A stretch of DNA of 64,000 nucleotides from Belliella aquatica (GCF_014637795.1 NZ_BMFD01000001.1:228523-292522); one strand, 5' to 3'. Shown: positions 24,014-34,473, numbered from the stretch's first letter. Notes: a model not told the origin generated them from the letters alone. Numbers and translations are program-made.

Positions 24014-26441
24014 ATTTATTCTTAACATATTTCTCCAACCACTGATGTTGTTCATACAGGGTGTGAAGAATAGACTCTTCAGCAGAATAGCCATGACTTT
24101 CGTGAGGTAAGAATACCAATCTTGTCGTCGCTCCATGTCCTTTCAAAGCATTGTAGTAACGCTCTGATTGGATTGGGAAAGTACCTGAGTTGTTATCAGC
24201 CATTCCATGAATCAATAGGATAGGAGTTTTCACTTTGTCAGCATGCATAAATGGCGCCATCGTATTGTATACATCTGGAGCTTCCCAATATGTTCTCTGC
24301 TCATACTGGAATCCAAATGGAGTCAATGTTCTGTTGTAAGCACCTGATCTTGCGATACCCGCAGCAAATAGATTCGTGTGAGAAAGCAAGTTTGCAGTCA
24401 TAAATGCACCATAAGAGTGACCTCCAACAGCGATTTTTGATCTTTCACCAATACCAGAATCAACTATATAATCGATTGCTGCTTCTGCGTTAGCTACCAA
24501 CTGCTCCAAGAAGAAATCATTTGGCTCTAAATCTCCTTCACCTACAATAGGCATCTCTGTCTGATCCATGATAGCATAACCTTGCGTCACCCAATATAAT
24601 GGAGAACCCCAGCTCAATCTTGTAAATCTATACTGAGAACCTCTTACTTGAGAAGCTACCGCGGCAGACTTGTATTCTCTTGGATAAGCCCACATCAATA
24701 CTGGCAATCTACCATCTCTAGCAGGATCATATCCCTCAGGAGTGTAGACTACAGCTGATAGATCCAAGCCGTCATTTCTTTTGTACTTTACCAACTGCTT
24801 ATTGATTCCTTTGATTGACTCGTAAGGATGATCAAAATTAGTTACTTGAACTGGTGCAATTCTTTTTCTTGTATTGACTAACCAATAGTTTGGTTGCACT
24901 TCAACACCCTCTTTCGACGTAATAAATTCAGTTGCATTGTCATTCAATACTTTTACTACTCTTTCATAGAAAGGAGCCTGACTTCTCCAGAGAATTTTCT
25001 CTGTTTTCGACTTCACATTGAAAGTAGACAAATATGGCATGCTTCCTTCAGGTGAACCACCTTCGCTAGTCATAAATACATCGTCACCTTTTCTTAAAAT
25101 CACCCCTCTACCGTATTCGTTGGTTGTGAAAACCGGACTTCCTGGATCATTGTAAATATCATCAGAAGATCTTTCTATGATCACCGTTCCTTTGTCCATT
25201 GGTTTAGAAGGGTTGATCAACCTTACGATCTGCTTTCTAGTAGCTGACCATCTTTCGCTGAACAATGCAAAGCTATCGTCAGACCAAGAGATGCCACCAT
25301 ATCTGTAAGGCGTACTTGCAAATTTCAACTTTGTACCTGTAAAAGGTGCATCAAGGGTATAAACAATATCCCTCTCAGCAATCTCAACCCTACCATCACC
25401 ACCATCCTGAGTTTCTACCCAGTATAATGTTGCTGGCTTATCGGCTCTCCAGCTGATCGATCTTGGGCCTGTTACCGTAGCATCAAAACCTGTTGGTCTA
25501 ACTTCATCCAAAGGAATTTCAGCGAATGTTTTGATATTTCTACCTGTCATATCCCAAAGCTGTACATCGTAAGGGAATCTTGACGCAGGTACCAAATAAG
25601 AGAATGGCTTTTTGATTATATCTACCATCACATAGCTTCCATCAGGAGAAAGACTCACTGAAGAGAACATACCCGGCTGACCAAATGGAGTCTTGTTACC
25701 ATCAAGGTCCACCATCATCAATTGTGAATCCATGAAGTATGCAAATAAGTTCTCATCATGTCTGTTTGTCAACAAATCCTGATAAGTTCTTGATGGGGCT
25801 GCATTTCCAGAAGTCTCTTGAATCGTTGGGCCAAGTGGAGCCAAAGGTGCTACTGGCATTGATCCTCTTTTAGGATTGATCGCTTTCAAGAGAATTTTAT
25901 TATCTGGAGTCCAACTCATGGTTCCTCCCATGACATCATTGACAATCTCGTCAGTCAGCTTCTTAGCTACAAAAGTGCTCAAATCAACTACCCAAAGGCT
26001 GATACCTGTGTTTGTCGTATTTGTAACAGCAGCATACTTCTCGTCTTTAGAGAGAGATAGGTTGCCTAATCTTGCATTTGCAGGAAGTCCAGTGATTTGA
26101 TTTTCTACACCTGTACGGGTGTTTTTAACTTTTACATTTTCTACTGCTCCACTTCGGCTAGGGCCGTTGGTAGCAGGATTGATACGCATACCGGCAATTC
26201 TCAATTCCGGCTGAGCTAAATCTTCAATAGATGGATTTCCTGATCGCTCTAAAAGCAACATAAATTCACCTGTTCGGCTAAAGCTAACGGAAGGCGTAGA
26301 TGGAGCCTGTACCAAGTCAGCAATTTCTTTTGGTGGGGTCTGATAAGTTAACGCACTTTGGGATATCGCTGGACTAATGGCAAACCATGTCAAGCAAACC
26401 AACAAAGATATACGCAACGTTTTCTGTAATGTGTATAGCAT
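24012..26441 (-). CDS. Secreted S9-family peptidase (S9D-like, alpha/beta hydrolase)
   Basis: An 809-residue exported serine peptidase. Signal peptide at about 1-27 (ISLLVCLTWFAISPAISQ), N-terminal beta-propeller, then an alpha/beta-hydrolase domain. Catalytic triad: Ser676 in GGHSYGAF, Asp749 in IHGMADNNSG, His783 in HESHGY. The GGHSYGAFMTANLL signature matches S9D enzymes (plant glutamyl endopeptidase type), so it probably cleaves after Glu/Asp or releases short peptides in the periplasm. Length matches full-length members. Monocistronic; its 3' end abuts a decayed MITE-like fragment and a terminator lies beyond it. Confidence 0.92.
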   Translation of the reverse strand: MLYTLQKTLRISLLVCLTWFAISPAISQSALTYQTPPKEIADLVQAPSTPSVSFSRTGEFMLLLERSGNPSIEDLAQPELRIAGMRINPATNGPSRSGAVENVKVKNTRTGVENQITGLPANARLGNLSLSKDEKYAAVTNTTNTGISLWVVDLSTFVAKKLTDEIVNDVMGGTMSWTPDNKILLKAINPKRGSMPVAPLAPLGPTIQETSGNAAPSRTYQDLLTNRHDENLFAYFMDSQLMMVDLDGNKTPFGQPGMFSSVSLSPDGSYVMVDIIKKPFSYLVPASRFPYDVQLWDMTGRNIKTFAEIPLDEVRPTGFDATVTGPRSISWRADKPATLYWVETQDGGDGRVEIAERDIVYTLDAPFTGTKLKFASTPYRYGGISWSDDSFALFSERWSATRKQIVRLINPSKPMDKGTVIIERSSDDIYNDPGSPVFTTNEYGRGVILRKGDDVFMTSEGGSPEGSMPYLSTFNVKSKTEKILWRSQAPFYERVVKVLNDNATEFITSKEGVEVQPNYWLVNTRKRIAPVQVTNFDHPYESIKGINKQLVKYKRNDGLDLSAVVYTPEGYDPARDGRLPVLMWAYPREYKSAAVASQVRGSQYRFTRLSWGSPLYWVTQGYAIMDQTEMPIVGEGDLEPNDFFLEQLVANAEAAIDYIVDSGIGERSKIAVGGHSYGAFMTANLLSHTNLFAAGIARSGAYNRTLTPFGFQYEQRTYWEAPDVYNTMAPFMHADKVKTPILLIHGMADNNSGTFPIQSERYYNALKGHGATTRLVFLPHESHGYSAEESILHTLYEQHQWLEKYVKNK

Positions 26442-26556
26442 AGTTCAAGTTCTTTTAATTAGAGAAATTTAACCCTTTCTGCCCAGTTTATCACAAATTT
26501 TTGAATTTGAGGTACTCTCTGAATTTAAACGGTCAAATTGGAGGCTTAAATAAATA

Positions 26557-26584
26557 GAAAAAGGAGCCCGAGAGCTCCTTTTTC
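26557..26584 (-). terminator. Rho-independent terminator after the GldJ-like gene
   Basis: Perfect 11-bp stem GAAAAAGGAGC / GCTCCTTTTTC with a 6-nt loop, in the 199-bp gap between two minus-strand genes. It ends transcription of 26641-27864 and works in both orientations by symmetry. Confidence 0.9.
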
Positions 26585-26640
26585 TATTTTTAATAAAATA
26601 CTTCCGACAAAACATTGTCTAAAGTAACATTCTTCAAACT

Positions 26641-27864
26641 TTAATTTCCTACTGCACCAACAGAAATCATGGCACACCTAAATCCAATATGGTTAGTAGC
26701 AGAGTCTTGATGCATAAACCTTCTTGTTCCTGGAGACAACCAATAGGCCATATCTCTCCAAGATCCTCCTTTATAAACTCTGTAATTATCATCAATCAGC
26801 GTAGTATTATAATCCTCAGCTTCATCATAAATACCATCTTTTCTTAATGGATTCAAATCATCAAAATCTGTGAATGAAAGTGGTCTATAAACATCTTGTA
26901 CCCATTCATTCATATTCCCAGCCATTTGGTAAAGACCGAAATCATTTGGTGGGTAGTTATAAACGTTTGTTGGAATGATATCTCCATCATTAGCAATACC
27001 GCCAGCTATACCTGCATAATCTCCTCTACCTCTCTTGAAGTTGGCCAACATATCTCCTTGTTTCCCTTTTCTTTTAATATTGTATGGGTTTCTTACACCT
27101 CTACCATCCCAAGGATAAATTCTACCATACTCTTGGTTTTCATCCATGTATTGCGTTCCAATCATCGCTTTTGCAGCATATTCCCACTCTGCTTCGTTTG
27201 GAAGTCTGTATTCAGGTATGGCAACACCTCTCTCAATCAATTGATTTTTTGTCAAGGTACTGTCAATGCCTTCTTTTTCTCTCATCAAATTGCCTACGTA
27301 TTCTGTTCTCCACTTCGCATAAGCTGTAGCTTGAACCCAAGAAACACCTGCTACGGGATAGAAATTAAAACCTGGAAATCTGAAATAATAGGTATCATAA
27401 ACGTCATTGTAAGACATTGCTCCAGCCCATACTTTATCAGATGGCTCTAACTTCAATACAGAATCGGCACTTACATTCTTCCGCATATTGAACAAAAATT
27501 CTTTGTAATCATTATTGGTAACCTCCGTCTCATCCATGTAGAAAGATGCGATAGTGACTGTTCTTTCAACATTATCTCTGAAAGCCATAATGTCTTGTTC
27601 CTGTGAACCAATAACCGCTCTTCCTCCTTGAATGTATTTCAAGTTAGGACCAACAACCTGCTTAGCCATCTTAGTGACAACAAAGTTGGTACTATCATTG
27701 GCATCGAAACTAAATTCTGCTCCCGTGGTAGCACTTACTTTTCCTGGCTTCGCAGCAGTCCTTCTTCCGTATCCAGGTGTTTTATTACATGATGATAAGA
27801 TACCAGTCGCTACAAAAAGCATTGCAACAGCGACTAATCCTAATTTATTTTTTCCAAAAACCAT
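26641..27864 (-). CDS. gldJ: Gliding-motility lipoprotein GldJ-like (SUMF1/FGE fold)
   Basis: 407 residues from the ATG at 27864; the longer TTG start is rejected because the signal peptide begins here. Lipobox ILSSC (Cys26). The body is a formylglycine-generating-enzyme-like (SUMF1) domain: YIQGGRAVIGS, FYMDETEVTNNDYKEFL, GVSWVQATAYAKWRTEYV, YRLPNEAEWEYAAK, MAGNMNEWVQDVY, YKGGSWRDMAYW and the terminal HIGFRC. GldJ and GldK share this fold and are outer-membrane lipoproteins of gliding and type IX secretion. The motif order and GVSWVQATAYAKWRTEYV favour GldJ. It is probably not an FGE enzyme, since these proteins are structural. Confidence 0.72.
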   Translation of the reverse strand: MVFGKNKLGLVAVAMLFVATGILSSCNKTPGYGRRTAAKPGKVSATTGAEFSFDANDSTNFVVTKMAKQVVGPNLKYIQGGRAVIGSQEQDIMAFRDNVERTVTIASFYMDETEVTNNDYKEFLFNMRKNVSADSVLKLEPSDKVWAGAMSYNDVYDTYYFRFPGFNFYPVAGVSWVQATAYAKWRTEYVGNLMREKEGIDSTLTKNQLIERGVAIPEYRLPNEAEWEYAAKAMIGTQYMDENQEYGRIYPWDGRGVRNPYNIKRKGKQGDMLANFKRGRGDYAGIAGGIANDGDIIPTNVYNYPPNDFGLYQMAGNMNEWVQDVYRPLSFTDFDDLNPLRKDGIYDEAEDYNTTLIDDNYRVYKGGSWRDMAYWLSPGTRRFMHQDSATNHIGFRCAMISVGAVGN

Positions 27865-28037
27865 ATGACATTTAGTGTTTTTTGTGCACAAATAGAACGC
27901 TAATATATAATCAATAATATCTTATCACAATATTATTTTTTCTCTTTCCCCTAACTCGAAATACGAATTTGTCTTAAATCAGAGATATTATACAAAAAAT
28001 ATCTCCAAAGTGACAGTTTTCGACCTACCAAAAATTT

Positions 28038-31000
28038 CTAATTTTTTTGGATTTTCATATCATTTAACCACTTTTTTGCTTTACTGATATCCTTTACACC
28101 ATTGATAGTGAGTATCAAGCGATGTTTATGCTCTTTCATCTTACAATGTTTGGACTGTGTTCCGACGTACCTCAATATATGTCCAAAAACTTCCGACTTG
28201 AAATAACTTTCTTTTGATGATGGCACAAAATAACATTTCATTATCTCATTTTTTAAAACCAGTTTTTCAAATCCTAGCTGCTCGGCAAGCCATCTAAGAC
28301 GAACCGTTTCAAATAAATCTTCAACAACTTCGGGAATAGGACCGAATCTATCTTGTATCGTTTTAATATAAGATAATAATTCCTCCTCCTTTTTGATATT
28401 ATCTAGTTTGGAATACAAACTCAATCGCTCAGAAATATTACTCACATAGGTTTCTGGAATCAAGAGTTCCATGTCTGTCTCAATCACACAATCCTGAACA
28501 AGGATTTCAACCTTTTCCTTCAGGTCAACTTCAAATAAGGCAGCAAATTCATTTTCCTTTAATTCTTGTACGGCCTCGTCCAAAATCTTATGATACATTT
28601 CAAAACCTAGATCTGTAATAAATCCACTTTGCTCTGCACCCAAAAGATTTCCCGCACCTCGAATATCCAAATCTCGCATGGCTACCTTGAAGCCATCACC
28701 CAAATCAGAAAATTCTTCCAATGTCTGTAGTCGCTTCCTCGCCTCTGTGGTCAAGCCAGTAGTAGGTGTCGTCAAAAGGTAACAGAATGCTTTTTTGTTG
28801 CTTCGACCCACTCTTCCGCGCATTTGATGCAAATCACTCAAACCAAACATGTGTGCCCTGTTGATAATAATGGTATTGGCATTTGGGATGTCTAGTCCAG
28901 ACTCAATGATGTTGGTAGAAACCAATACGTCAAATTCACCCTCAATGAACTTCACCATGATTTTTTCCAATGCCTTTCCATCCATCTGTCCATGTGCACC
29001 TGCTACTCTCGCATCAGGGACTAGCTTCATGATGATATTCGCAATGGTATCTATTTCCCCCACTCGGTTGTGAACAAAGAAAACCTGACCTCCACGCCGC
29101 AACTCAAATGCCACTGCATCTCGGATGACTTCTTCTTGGAAGGTATGGATTTCTGTCGTCACAGGCTGCCTGTTCGGCGGTGGCGTTGCAATCACGGATA
29201 GATCTCTTGCACCCATTAAAGAAAAATGAAGCGTTCTTGGAATCGGTGTAGCAGTCAAAGTCAACACATCTACATTTAGCTTCATTTCTTTCAGCTGATC
29301 TTTGACCTTTACCCCAAATTTCTGCTCTTCATCAATGACCAAAAGCCCCAAATTCTTGAACTTGATGTCTTTATTAACAATTCTGTGTGTTCCTACCAAA
29401 ATGTCTATTTCACCGGAAGTTACCTGCTTGGTGATTTCCTTGATCTCTTTGGCAGTTCTGAATCTGTTGATGTAATCCACTTTCACAGGAAAGTCTCCTA
29501 ATCTCTCTTGGAATGTATGAAAATGCTGCATAGCCAAGATCGTTGTAGGAACTAAGATAGCAACCTGTTTTCTATCATTCACCGCCTTGAAAGCTGCGCG
29601 AATTGCTACTTCCGTCTTACCAAAACCTACATCTCCACAGACTAACCTGTCCATCGGATAGGGCTTTTCCATATCTACTTTCACATCGGCAGTTGCTGAG
29701 GCTTGATCAGGCGTGTCCTCAAACACGAAAGAACTTTCTAACTCTACCTGTAAGACCGAATCTGGTGAAAACTGAAATCCAGGAGCATTTCTCCGCTTGG
29801 CATACAAAGCAATCAGATCTTTGGCAATGTCTTTAACTTTGCCTTTTACCTTTTTCTTTTTATTCTCCCATTCAGGAGAACCTAATTTGGACATGGTAGG
29901 AGCAGTGCCTTCTTGTCCTGAATATTTAGAAATTTTATGAAGAGAATGAATGTTCACATAAAGCAAATCGTCATCTCTAAATACCAATCGAACTGCCTCT
30001 TGAAGCTTTCCATTGACATTTACTTTTTCCAATCCTGCAAACCTTCCTACGCCATAATCAATATGGACAATGTAATCTCCCGGATGGAGGGATTTGATTT
30101 CTTTAAGTGTTAGGGCCTTTGATTTGCTGGATCGGGCTTTGGTTTTATATCTGTGAAAACGCTCAAAAATCTGATGGTCCGTGTAACATGCTACCCGCAA
30201 TGTTTTGTCCACAAACCCTTCTCTTAACCCAATTAAAAGTGATTGCGTCTTGAGCGTGGGGTCTAATTCATGTAGGATGTTATCTAGCCTGTTGATCTGT
30301 TTGTCATTTTCAGAGCAGATGATATTCAGCCAGCTATTTTTCTCATTGTTCACCAAATTCTCAACCAAGAGGTCAAAGTTCTTATTGAATGAAGGCTGTG
30401 GCTGTGTATCAAATTGAATGACTTGACTGTCAAGGCCATAAAACTTATGCCCAAACTCTACCTTAACAAATGAATTACTCAAAGTTTCAAAAGCGCTCGC
30501 ATTGTCAAACAAATCACTCGGCTTGGGAAGGAGTTTATCGTTATTGGTATTATTCACAATTTGCTCAAAATGCTTGGAGGCTTTCTCGAAATTTTCATCC
30601 AATACATCAAAAGTAAATTGCTGATCCTTCAGCCAAAGAACCGTATCATTTGGCAGAAACTCCAAGAATGATTGCCTAACCTCTTGAAGCAATCGTGTTT
30701 GCACATTTGGAATGATACTGATCGATTCAATTTGATCTACAGAAAGCTGGGTCTCTGGATCAAAAGTTCGAATACTCTCTATTTCTCGGCCAAAAAGCTC
30801 TATTCTATAAGGAAGATCATTGGCATAAGAATATACATCCAAAATTCCTCCACGAATGGAAAACTGCCCAGGTTCGTAGACAAAGTCGGATTTTTCAAAA
30901 TCATAGGTAGAAAGAATCTCTGCTATGAATTCCATGTCAACTTTTTCCCCAACGGATGCTACAAATGTGTTTTCCTTTAGAGAGCGCTTGTTGATCACTT

Positions 31001-31469
31001 TTTCATAAAGTGCCTCTGCATAAGTAATGACGACCTCGTTTTTATTTTCCTTTGCTAAAATCTTATTTAAGATTTCTGCTCGCATCAGTATGTTGGCGTT
31101 TTCTACTTCATCAAACTGATAAGGCCTTTTGTAACTAGAAGGAAAAAGTAGAGTGTCTTTCTTTCCGAGTAGCTCCTGAAGATCAGAATTAAGGTAAGCA
31201 GCTTCTTCTTTGTCGTGTGCTACAATCAAATGAAAGCCTCCGATGCTGTTAAAAACTGACGTAAACAACACCATGTCCAAACTTCCAGAAACTCCCTTTA
31301 ACTGGAAATTTCTATTTTTTCGGTACTTTAGTTGCTCGGAAAAGGTCTGTACAAAAGGATCTTTTTCGTAAAGGGATAAGAATGATTTTTTGTCCAAAAT
31401 GCTTTTTGATTGCTGATATGAAATATTATGCAAGGTAAGGAATTGATTTGTTAAGCCTTCAAGAGACAT
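28038..31469 (-). CDS. mfd: Transcription-repair coupling factor Mfd
   Basis: A 1143-residue protein, normal family length. N-terminal UvrB-homology region, RNA-polymerase-interaction domain near 460-540 (HPGDYIVHIDYGVGRFAGLE), then the SF2 translocase: Walker A GDVGFGKTEVAIRAA, DEEQ box LLVIDEEQKFG, motif III TLTATPIPRT, motif VI HQMRGRVGRS. The TRCF C-terminal domain closes it. It removes RNA polymerase stalled at DNA lesions and recruits UvrA. Divergently transcribed from the oxidase subunit III-like gene, with 51 bp between starts. Confidence 0.97.
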   Translation of the reverse strand: MSLEGLTNQFLTLHNISYQQSKSILDKKSFLSLYEKDPFVQTFSEQLKYRKNRNFQLKGVSGSLDMVLFTSVFNSIGGFHLIVAHDKEEAAYLNSDLQELLGKKDTLLFPSSYKRPYQFDEVENANILMRAEILNKILAKENKNEVVITYAEALYEKVINKRSLKENTFVASVGEKVDMEFIAEILSTYDFEKSDFVYEPGQFSIRGGILDVYSYANDLPYRIELFGREIESIRTFDPETQLSVDQIESISIIPNVQTRLLQEVRQSFLEFLPNDTVLWLKDQQFTFDVLDENFEKASKHFEQIVNNTNNDKLLPKPSDLFDNASAFETLSNSFVKVEFGHKFYGLDSQVIQFDTQPQPSFNKNFDLLVENLVNNEKNSWLNIICSENDKQINRLDNILHELDPTLKTQSLLIGLREGFVDKTLRVACYTDHQIFERFHRYKTKARSSKSKALTLKEIKSLHPGDYIVHIDYGVGRFAGLEKVNVNGKLQEAVRLVFRDDDLLYVNIHSLHKISKYSGQEGTAPTMSKLGSPEWENKKKKVKGKVKDIAKDLIALYAKRRNAPGFQFSPDSVLQVELESSFVFEDTPDQASATADVKVDMEKPYPMDRLVCGDVGFGKTEVAIRAAFKAVNDRKQVAILVPTTILAMQHFHTFQERLGDFPVKVDYINRFRTAKEIKEITKQVTSGEIDILVGTHRIVNKDIKFKNLGLLVIDEEQKFGVKVKDQLKEMKLNVDVLTLTATPIPRTLHFSLMGARDLSVIATPPPNRQPVTTEIHTFQEEVIRDAVAFELRRGGQVFFVHNRVGEIDTIANIIMKLVPDARVAGAHGQMDGKALEKIMVKFIEGEFDVLVSTNIIESGLDIPNANTIIINRAHMFGLSDLHQMRGRVGRSNKKAFCYLLTTPTTGLTTEARKRLQTLEEFSDLGDGFKVAMRDLDIRGAGNLLGAEQSGFITDLGFEMYHKILDEAVQELKENEFAALFEVDLKEKVEILVQDCVIETDMELLIPETYVSNISERLSLYSKLDNIKKEEELLSYIKTIQDRFGPIPEVVEDLFETVRLRWLAEQLGFEKLVLKNEIMKCYFVPSSKESYFKSEVFGHILRYVGTQSKHCKMKEHKHRLILTINGVKDISKAKKWLNDMKIQKN

Positions 31470-31520
31470 TTATGAATTTGAAGCCATTTCCTTGAACCTA
31501 TGCCTCATTAAAATGTTTAG

Positions 31521-32153
31521 ATGGCAGATGATTTAAATGGCAAGATGAAAACAGAGAAAGAAACTTGGTTTCAAAAAGTAGAAAACATGCACCCGTATCA
31601 AACTTTGATGTATTTGGGCATGTTTGGCAGTGGGCTGATATTTTTATTTTTGACCTTGGCATTTTTAGCATCGGGATATGGCAATCTTGATGGATTAGGA
31701 TTCAAGATGCCCCGTTCGTTTATTCTGAGTACGATTGTCATAATTTTTTCTGGATATACTTGCTCCAAAATGATCCTTCATTACAAGGATGAAGAAACCA
31801 CAAAATTAAAAAATAGCTTATTCACGACCTTCTTGCTAGGCCTCATATACACTATACTTCAAATTGTCGGTTGGAGAGAGTTGACTGGTATGGGAATAGA
31901 CTTCAGGGGAATTCCGAGCGGAAGTTTTCTTTATATTCTCAGTGGCATTCATATTTTCCACTTGGTAGGAGCAATGATATTCGCACTGATCATGATGGTA
32001 CAATACAATAAAAAAGAAAAAGATGCCATTCAGAATCTAATAATGCTGACCAATCCATTTGAAAAAATGCGGATAGAACTATTCACGAAATATTGGTTCT
32101 TCATGGATTTTATCTGGTTGACCTTATTCTTAATTTTTGTAATTGCCTTTTAG
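31521..32153 (+). CDS. Heme-copper oxidase subunit III-like membrane protein
   Basis: 210 residues with five to six membrane segments (MFGSGLIFLFLTLAFLASGY; FILSTIVIIFSGYTCSKMIL; SLFTTFLLGLIYTILQIVGW; FLYILSGIHIFHLVGAMIF; YWFFMDFIWLTLFLIFVIAF). The segment SGIHIFHLVGAMIF, with two His, and the terminal FxxxYWxFMDxIWL pattern are characteristic of cytochrome c oxidase subunit III. Subunits I and II are not nearby, so this is an orphan. Possibly part of a cytochrome aa3/cbb3-type complex encoded elsewhere. Confidence 0.8.
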   Translation: MADDLNGKMKTEKETWFQKVENMHPYQTLMYLGMFGSGLIFLFLTLAFLASGYGNLDGLGFKMPRSFILSTIVIIFSGYTCSKMILHYKDEETTKLKNSLFTTFLLGLIYTILQIVGWRELTGMGIDFRGIPSGSFLYILSGIHIFHLVGAMIFALIMMVQYNKKEKDAIQNLIMLTNPFEKMRIELFTKYWFFMDFIWLTLFLIFVIAF

Positions 32154-32349
32154 TATATCCAAGTGTGTATTAGAGATTGTACTCATCACCAGGGTTCAGT
32201 TCAAAAAGGAGTTCTTCAATTTCAAAAGGAATACAAACCGCTGAATAATCAAATTCCTTAAGGTATTTAGCCTATTTCTTCTCATATTGAAACTTAATTC
32301 ATCCGTTTTCGAACACTTTTAAATATCATCAAATTAAATATTTCTAAAC

Positions 32350-33327
32350 ATGTCAGAAAAAAATTATGAAATCAATATCAATCCCGACTGGATCAAAAAG
32401 TATCTGGGAAAGATTGTCATTGGCTTATTTCTCTTGATTGCTATCTTTTCAAGTATAAGAACAGTCGGTCCTGAAGAAGAAGGCGTCGTCGTACAACTCG
32501 GAGAATACAACAGAACGGTACAACCTGGGTTGAATTTTATGCTCCCTTTTGGAATCGAAAAGATGTTTAAAATTCCAGTTCAAAGACAACTCAAGCAAGA
32601 GTTTGGATTCAGGACCACAAATGCAGGCCGAAGTTCGGATTATGTAAAGGCTGGCTACGGTGACGAAAGCATGATGCTTACCGGTGACCTGAACCTCACA
32701 GATGTGGAATGGGTGGTACAATATAGAATCACAGATTCCTTCAAGTATTTATTCAAAGTGAGAAATGCTGACAAAACCTTACGAGATATGTCCGAGTCTG
32801 CCATGCGAAAGGTCGTAGGGGATAGAACAGTAAATGAAGTTTTGACAGTCGGAAGGCAAGAAGTCGCATCTAGTGTGGAAGTCTTATTGCAAACGATGTG
32901 TGATGATTATGAAAATGGAATCCGAATTGACCAAGTCGTATTGCAAGATGTAAATCCTCCAGAGCCGGTCAAACCTTCTTTCAATGCGGTAAACCAAGCG
33001 CAGCAAGAAAGAGAAACTTTGATCAACCAAGCTGAAGCTGAATACAATAGAGTCATACCTAGAGCTAGAGGAGAAGCAGAAGAAACGATACAACTTGCAG
33101 AAGCATTTGCACTCAACCGTGTCAATCGTTCCATTGGTGAAGCGGAAAGATTCAGTGCTTTGTTTGAAGCCTATATGAAAGCACCTGAGGTCACTAAGCA
33201 AAGAATCTACTTAGAGACAATGGAAAAAATCCTTCCTCAGATTGGTAATAAGATTATCGTAGATGAAAAAGGAAACAATGTCTTGCCATTATTGAATATT
33301 GATAAAGTAAAAACGCCACAGCAATGA
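32350..33327 (+). CDS. hflK: FtsH protease modulator HflK
   Basis: A 325-residue SPFH/prohibitin-family protein. One membrane segment at about 19-37 (LGKIVIGLFLLIAIFSSI), then the SPFH domain starting TVGPEEEGVVVQLGEYN. C-terminal coiled coil rich in Gln/Glu/Ala (QAQQERETLINQAEAEYN). With HflC it forms a membrane complex that restrains FtsH proteolysis. Gene order hflK-hflC with a 4-bp ATGA overlap is the family standard. The 196 bp upstream hold a decayed open frame on the other strand (32170-32298). Confidence 0.93.
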   Translation: MSEKNYEININPDWIKKYLGKIVIGLFLLIAIFSSIRTVGPEEEGVVVQLGEYNRTVQPGLNFMLPFGIEKMFKIPVQRQLKQEFGFRTTNAGRSSDYVKAGYGDESMMLTGDLNLTDVEWVVQYRITDSFKYLFKVRNADKTLRDMSESAMRKVVGDRTVNEVLTVGRQEVASSVEVLLQTMCDDYENGIRIDQVVLQDVNPPEPVKPSFNAVNQAQQERETLINQAEAEYNRVIPRARGEAEETIQLAEAFALNRVNRSIGEAERFSALFEAYMKAPEVTKQRIYLETMEKILPQIGNKIIVDEKGNNVLPLLNIDKVKTPQQ

Positions 33328-34262
33328 AAAAAAATAGAATAGGATATATCGTACTGGGTGCTATTTTGGCAGTTTTGCTATTCAATAGTTACTTTATTTT
33401 GGACGAAACGCAACAGGCTATAGTCACGCAATTTGGTAAGCCGGTAGGTGAACCGAGAACCTCCCCTGGAATCAACTTCAAGACTCCATTTTTACATAAA
33501 GTGCAGTTCTTCGACAAGCGATATTTAGAATGGGATGGTGACAAAAACCAAGTACCCACGAAGGACAAGAAATTCATCTTCGTGGATACTTACGCGCGTT
33601 GGGAAATTACCAACCCGCTTCAATTTTTCATCAGACTAAGAGATGAGCGCTCAGCACAATCTCGGTTAGATGATATCTTGGATGGGGAAACTAGAAATGC
33701 TATTGCAAGTCATGACCTATTAGAAATCGTCAGATCGACAAATAGAGCTCCTGAAATCACAGAGGATTTTATGGAGGAAATTGAGATTTTAGCAGATATT
33801 TCTGTAGGTCGAGACAAAATAGAGGAAATAGTGCTAAAAAAAGCGAATGAAAGAACCACAGACCTTGGTGTTAGGATTCTCGATTTTAGATTCAAAAGAA
33901 TGAACTACGTCGACGAAGTTCGTGACCGCGTTTACGAACGTATGATCTCAGAAAGAAACAGAATTGCAGATCAATTCCGTTCGGAAGGACAAGGAAGAGC
34001 AAGTTCTATTCAAGGTAACAAAGAAAGAGACCTTGCTCAAATCCAATCAGAAGCTTTCAAAGAAGCAGAAGAAATCAAGGGTAAGGCTGATGCCGAAGCC
34101 ACCAATATCTATGCTGCTGCTTACAATAAAAATAGACAATCTATTGAATTGTATAAATTCTTGCGGACTATGGAAAGTTTCGAAAAATCTATGGATGAAA
34201 ATACAAGTATTGTACTCTCCACTGATTCGGAATTCTTCAAATACTTGAGGAAACTCAATTAA
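33324..34262 (+). CDS. hflC: FtsH protease modulator HflC
   Basis: A 312-residue SPFH protein with an N-terminal membrane segment (IGYIVLGAILAVLLFNSYFI), SPFH domain from FILDETQQAIVTQFGKP, and a C-terminal coiled-coil segment (GRASSIQGNKERDLAQIQSE). Overlaps hflK by 4 bp. Forms the other half of the HflKC complex that encloses FtsH in the inner membrane. A terminator follows 11 bp after the stop. Confidence 0.93.
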   Translation: MKKNRIGYIVLGAILAVLLFNSYFILDETQQAIVTQFGKPVGEPRTSPGINFKTPFLHKVQFFDKRYLEWDGDKNQVPTKDKKFIFVDTYARWEITNPLQFFIRLRDERSAQSRLDDILDGETRNAIASHDLLEIVRSTNRAPEITEDFMEEIEILADISVGRDKIEEIVLKKANERTTDLGVRILDFRFKRMNYVDEVRDRVYERMISERNRIADQFRSEGQGRASSIQGNKERDLAQIQSEAFKEAEEIKGKADAEATNIYAAAYNKNRQSIELYKFLRTMESFEKSMDENTSIVLSTDSEFFKYLRKLN

Positions 34263-34273
34263 AAATTACAAAG

Positions 34274-34307
34274 AAAAAGAGGAGGCCTCAAAAGGTTTCC
34301 TCTTTTT
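34274..34307 (+). terminator. Rho-independent terminator after hflC
   Basis: Stem AAAAAGAGGA-GGCCT / AGG-TTTCCTCTTTTT with a short loop, ending in five T residues; it closes the hflKC operon. Confidence 0.88.
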
Positions 34308-34473
34308 AATAAATGCGATGAATATATGGTTCAAAATTATTATAAGCTATAATTCATTGTAGCCTCACTTCAAGAATCTGAAAATTTCGTAGCACCCTTC
34401 TGCAAGTTGAAACGTGCAAAAATTGAATCTTTATTTCAAACATTTTTTCAATATTCCCTCTTATCTTCCTTAG

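Noticed and set aside
26641-27864. Formylglycine-generating enzyme (sulfatase activator)
   Set aside because: The SUMF1 fold is present but the protein is a lipoprotein with the GldJ motif layout; no sulfatase is nearby.
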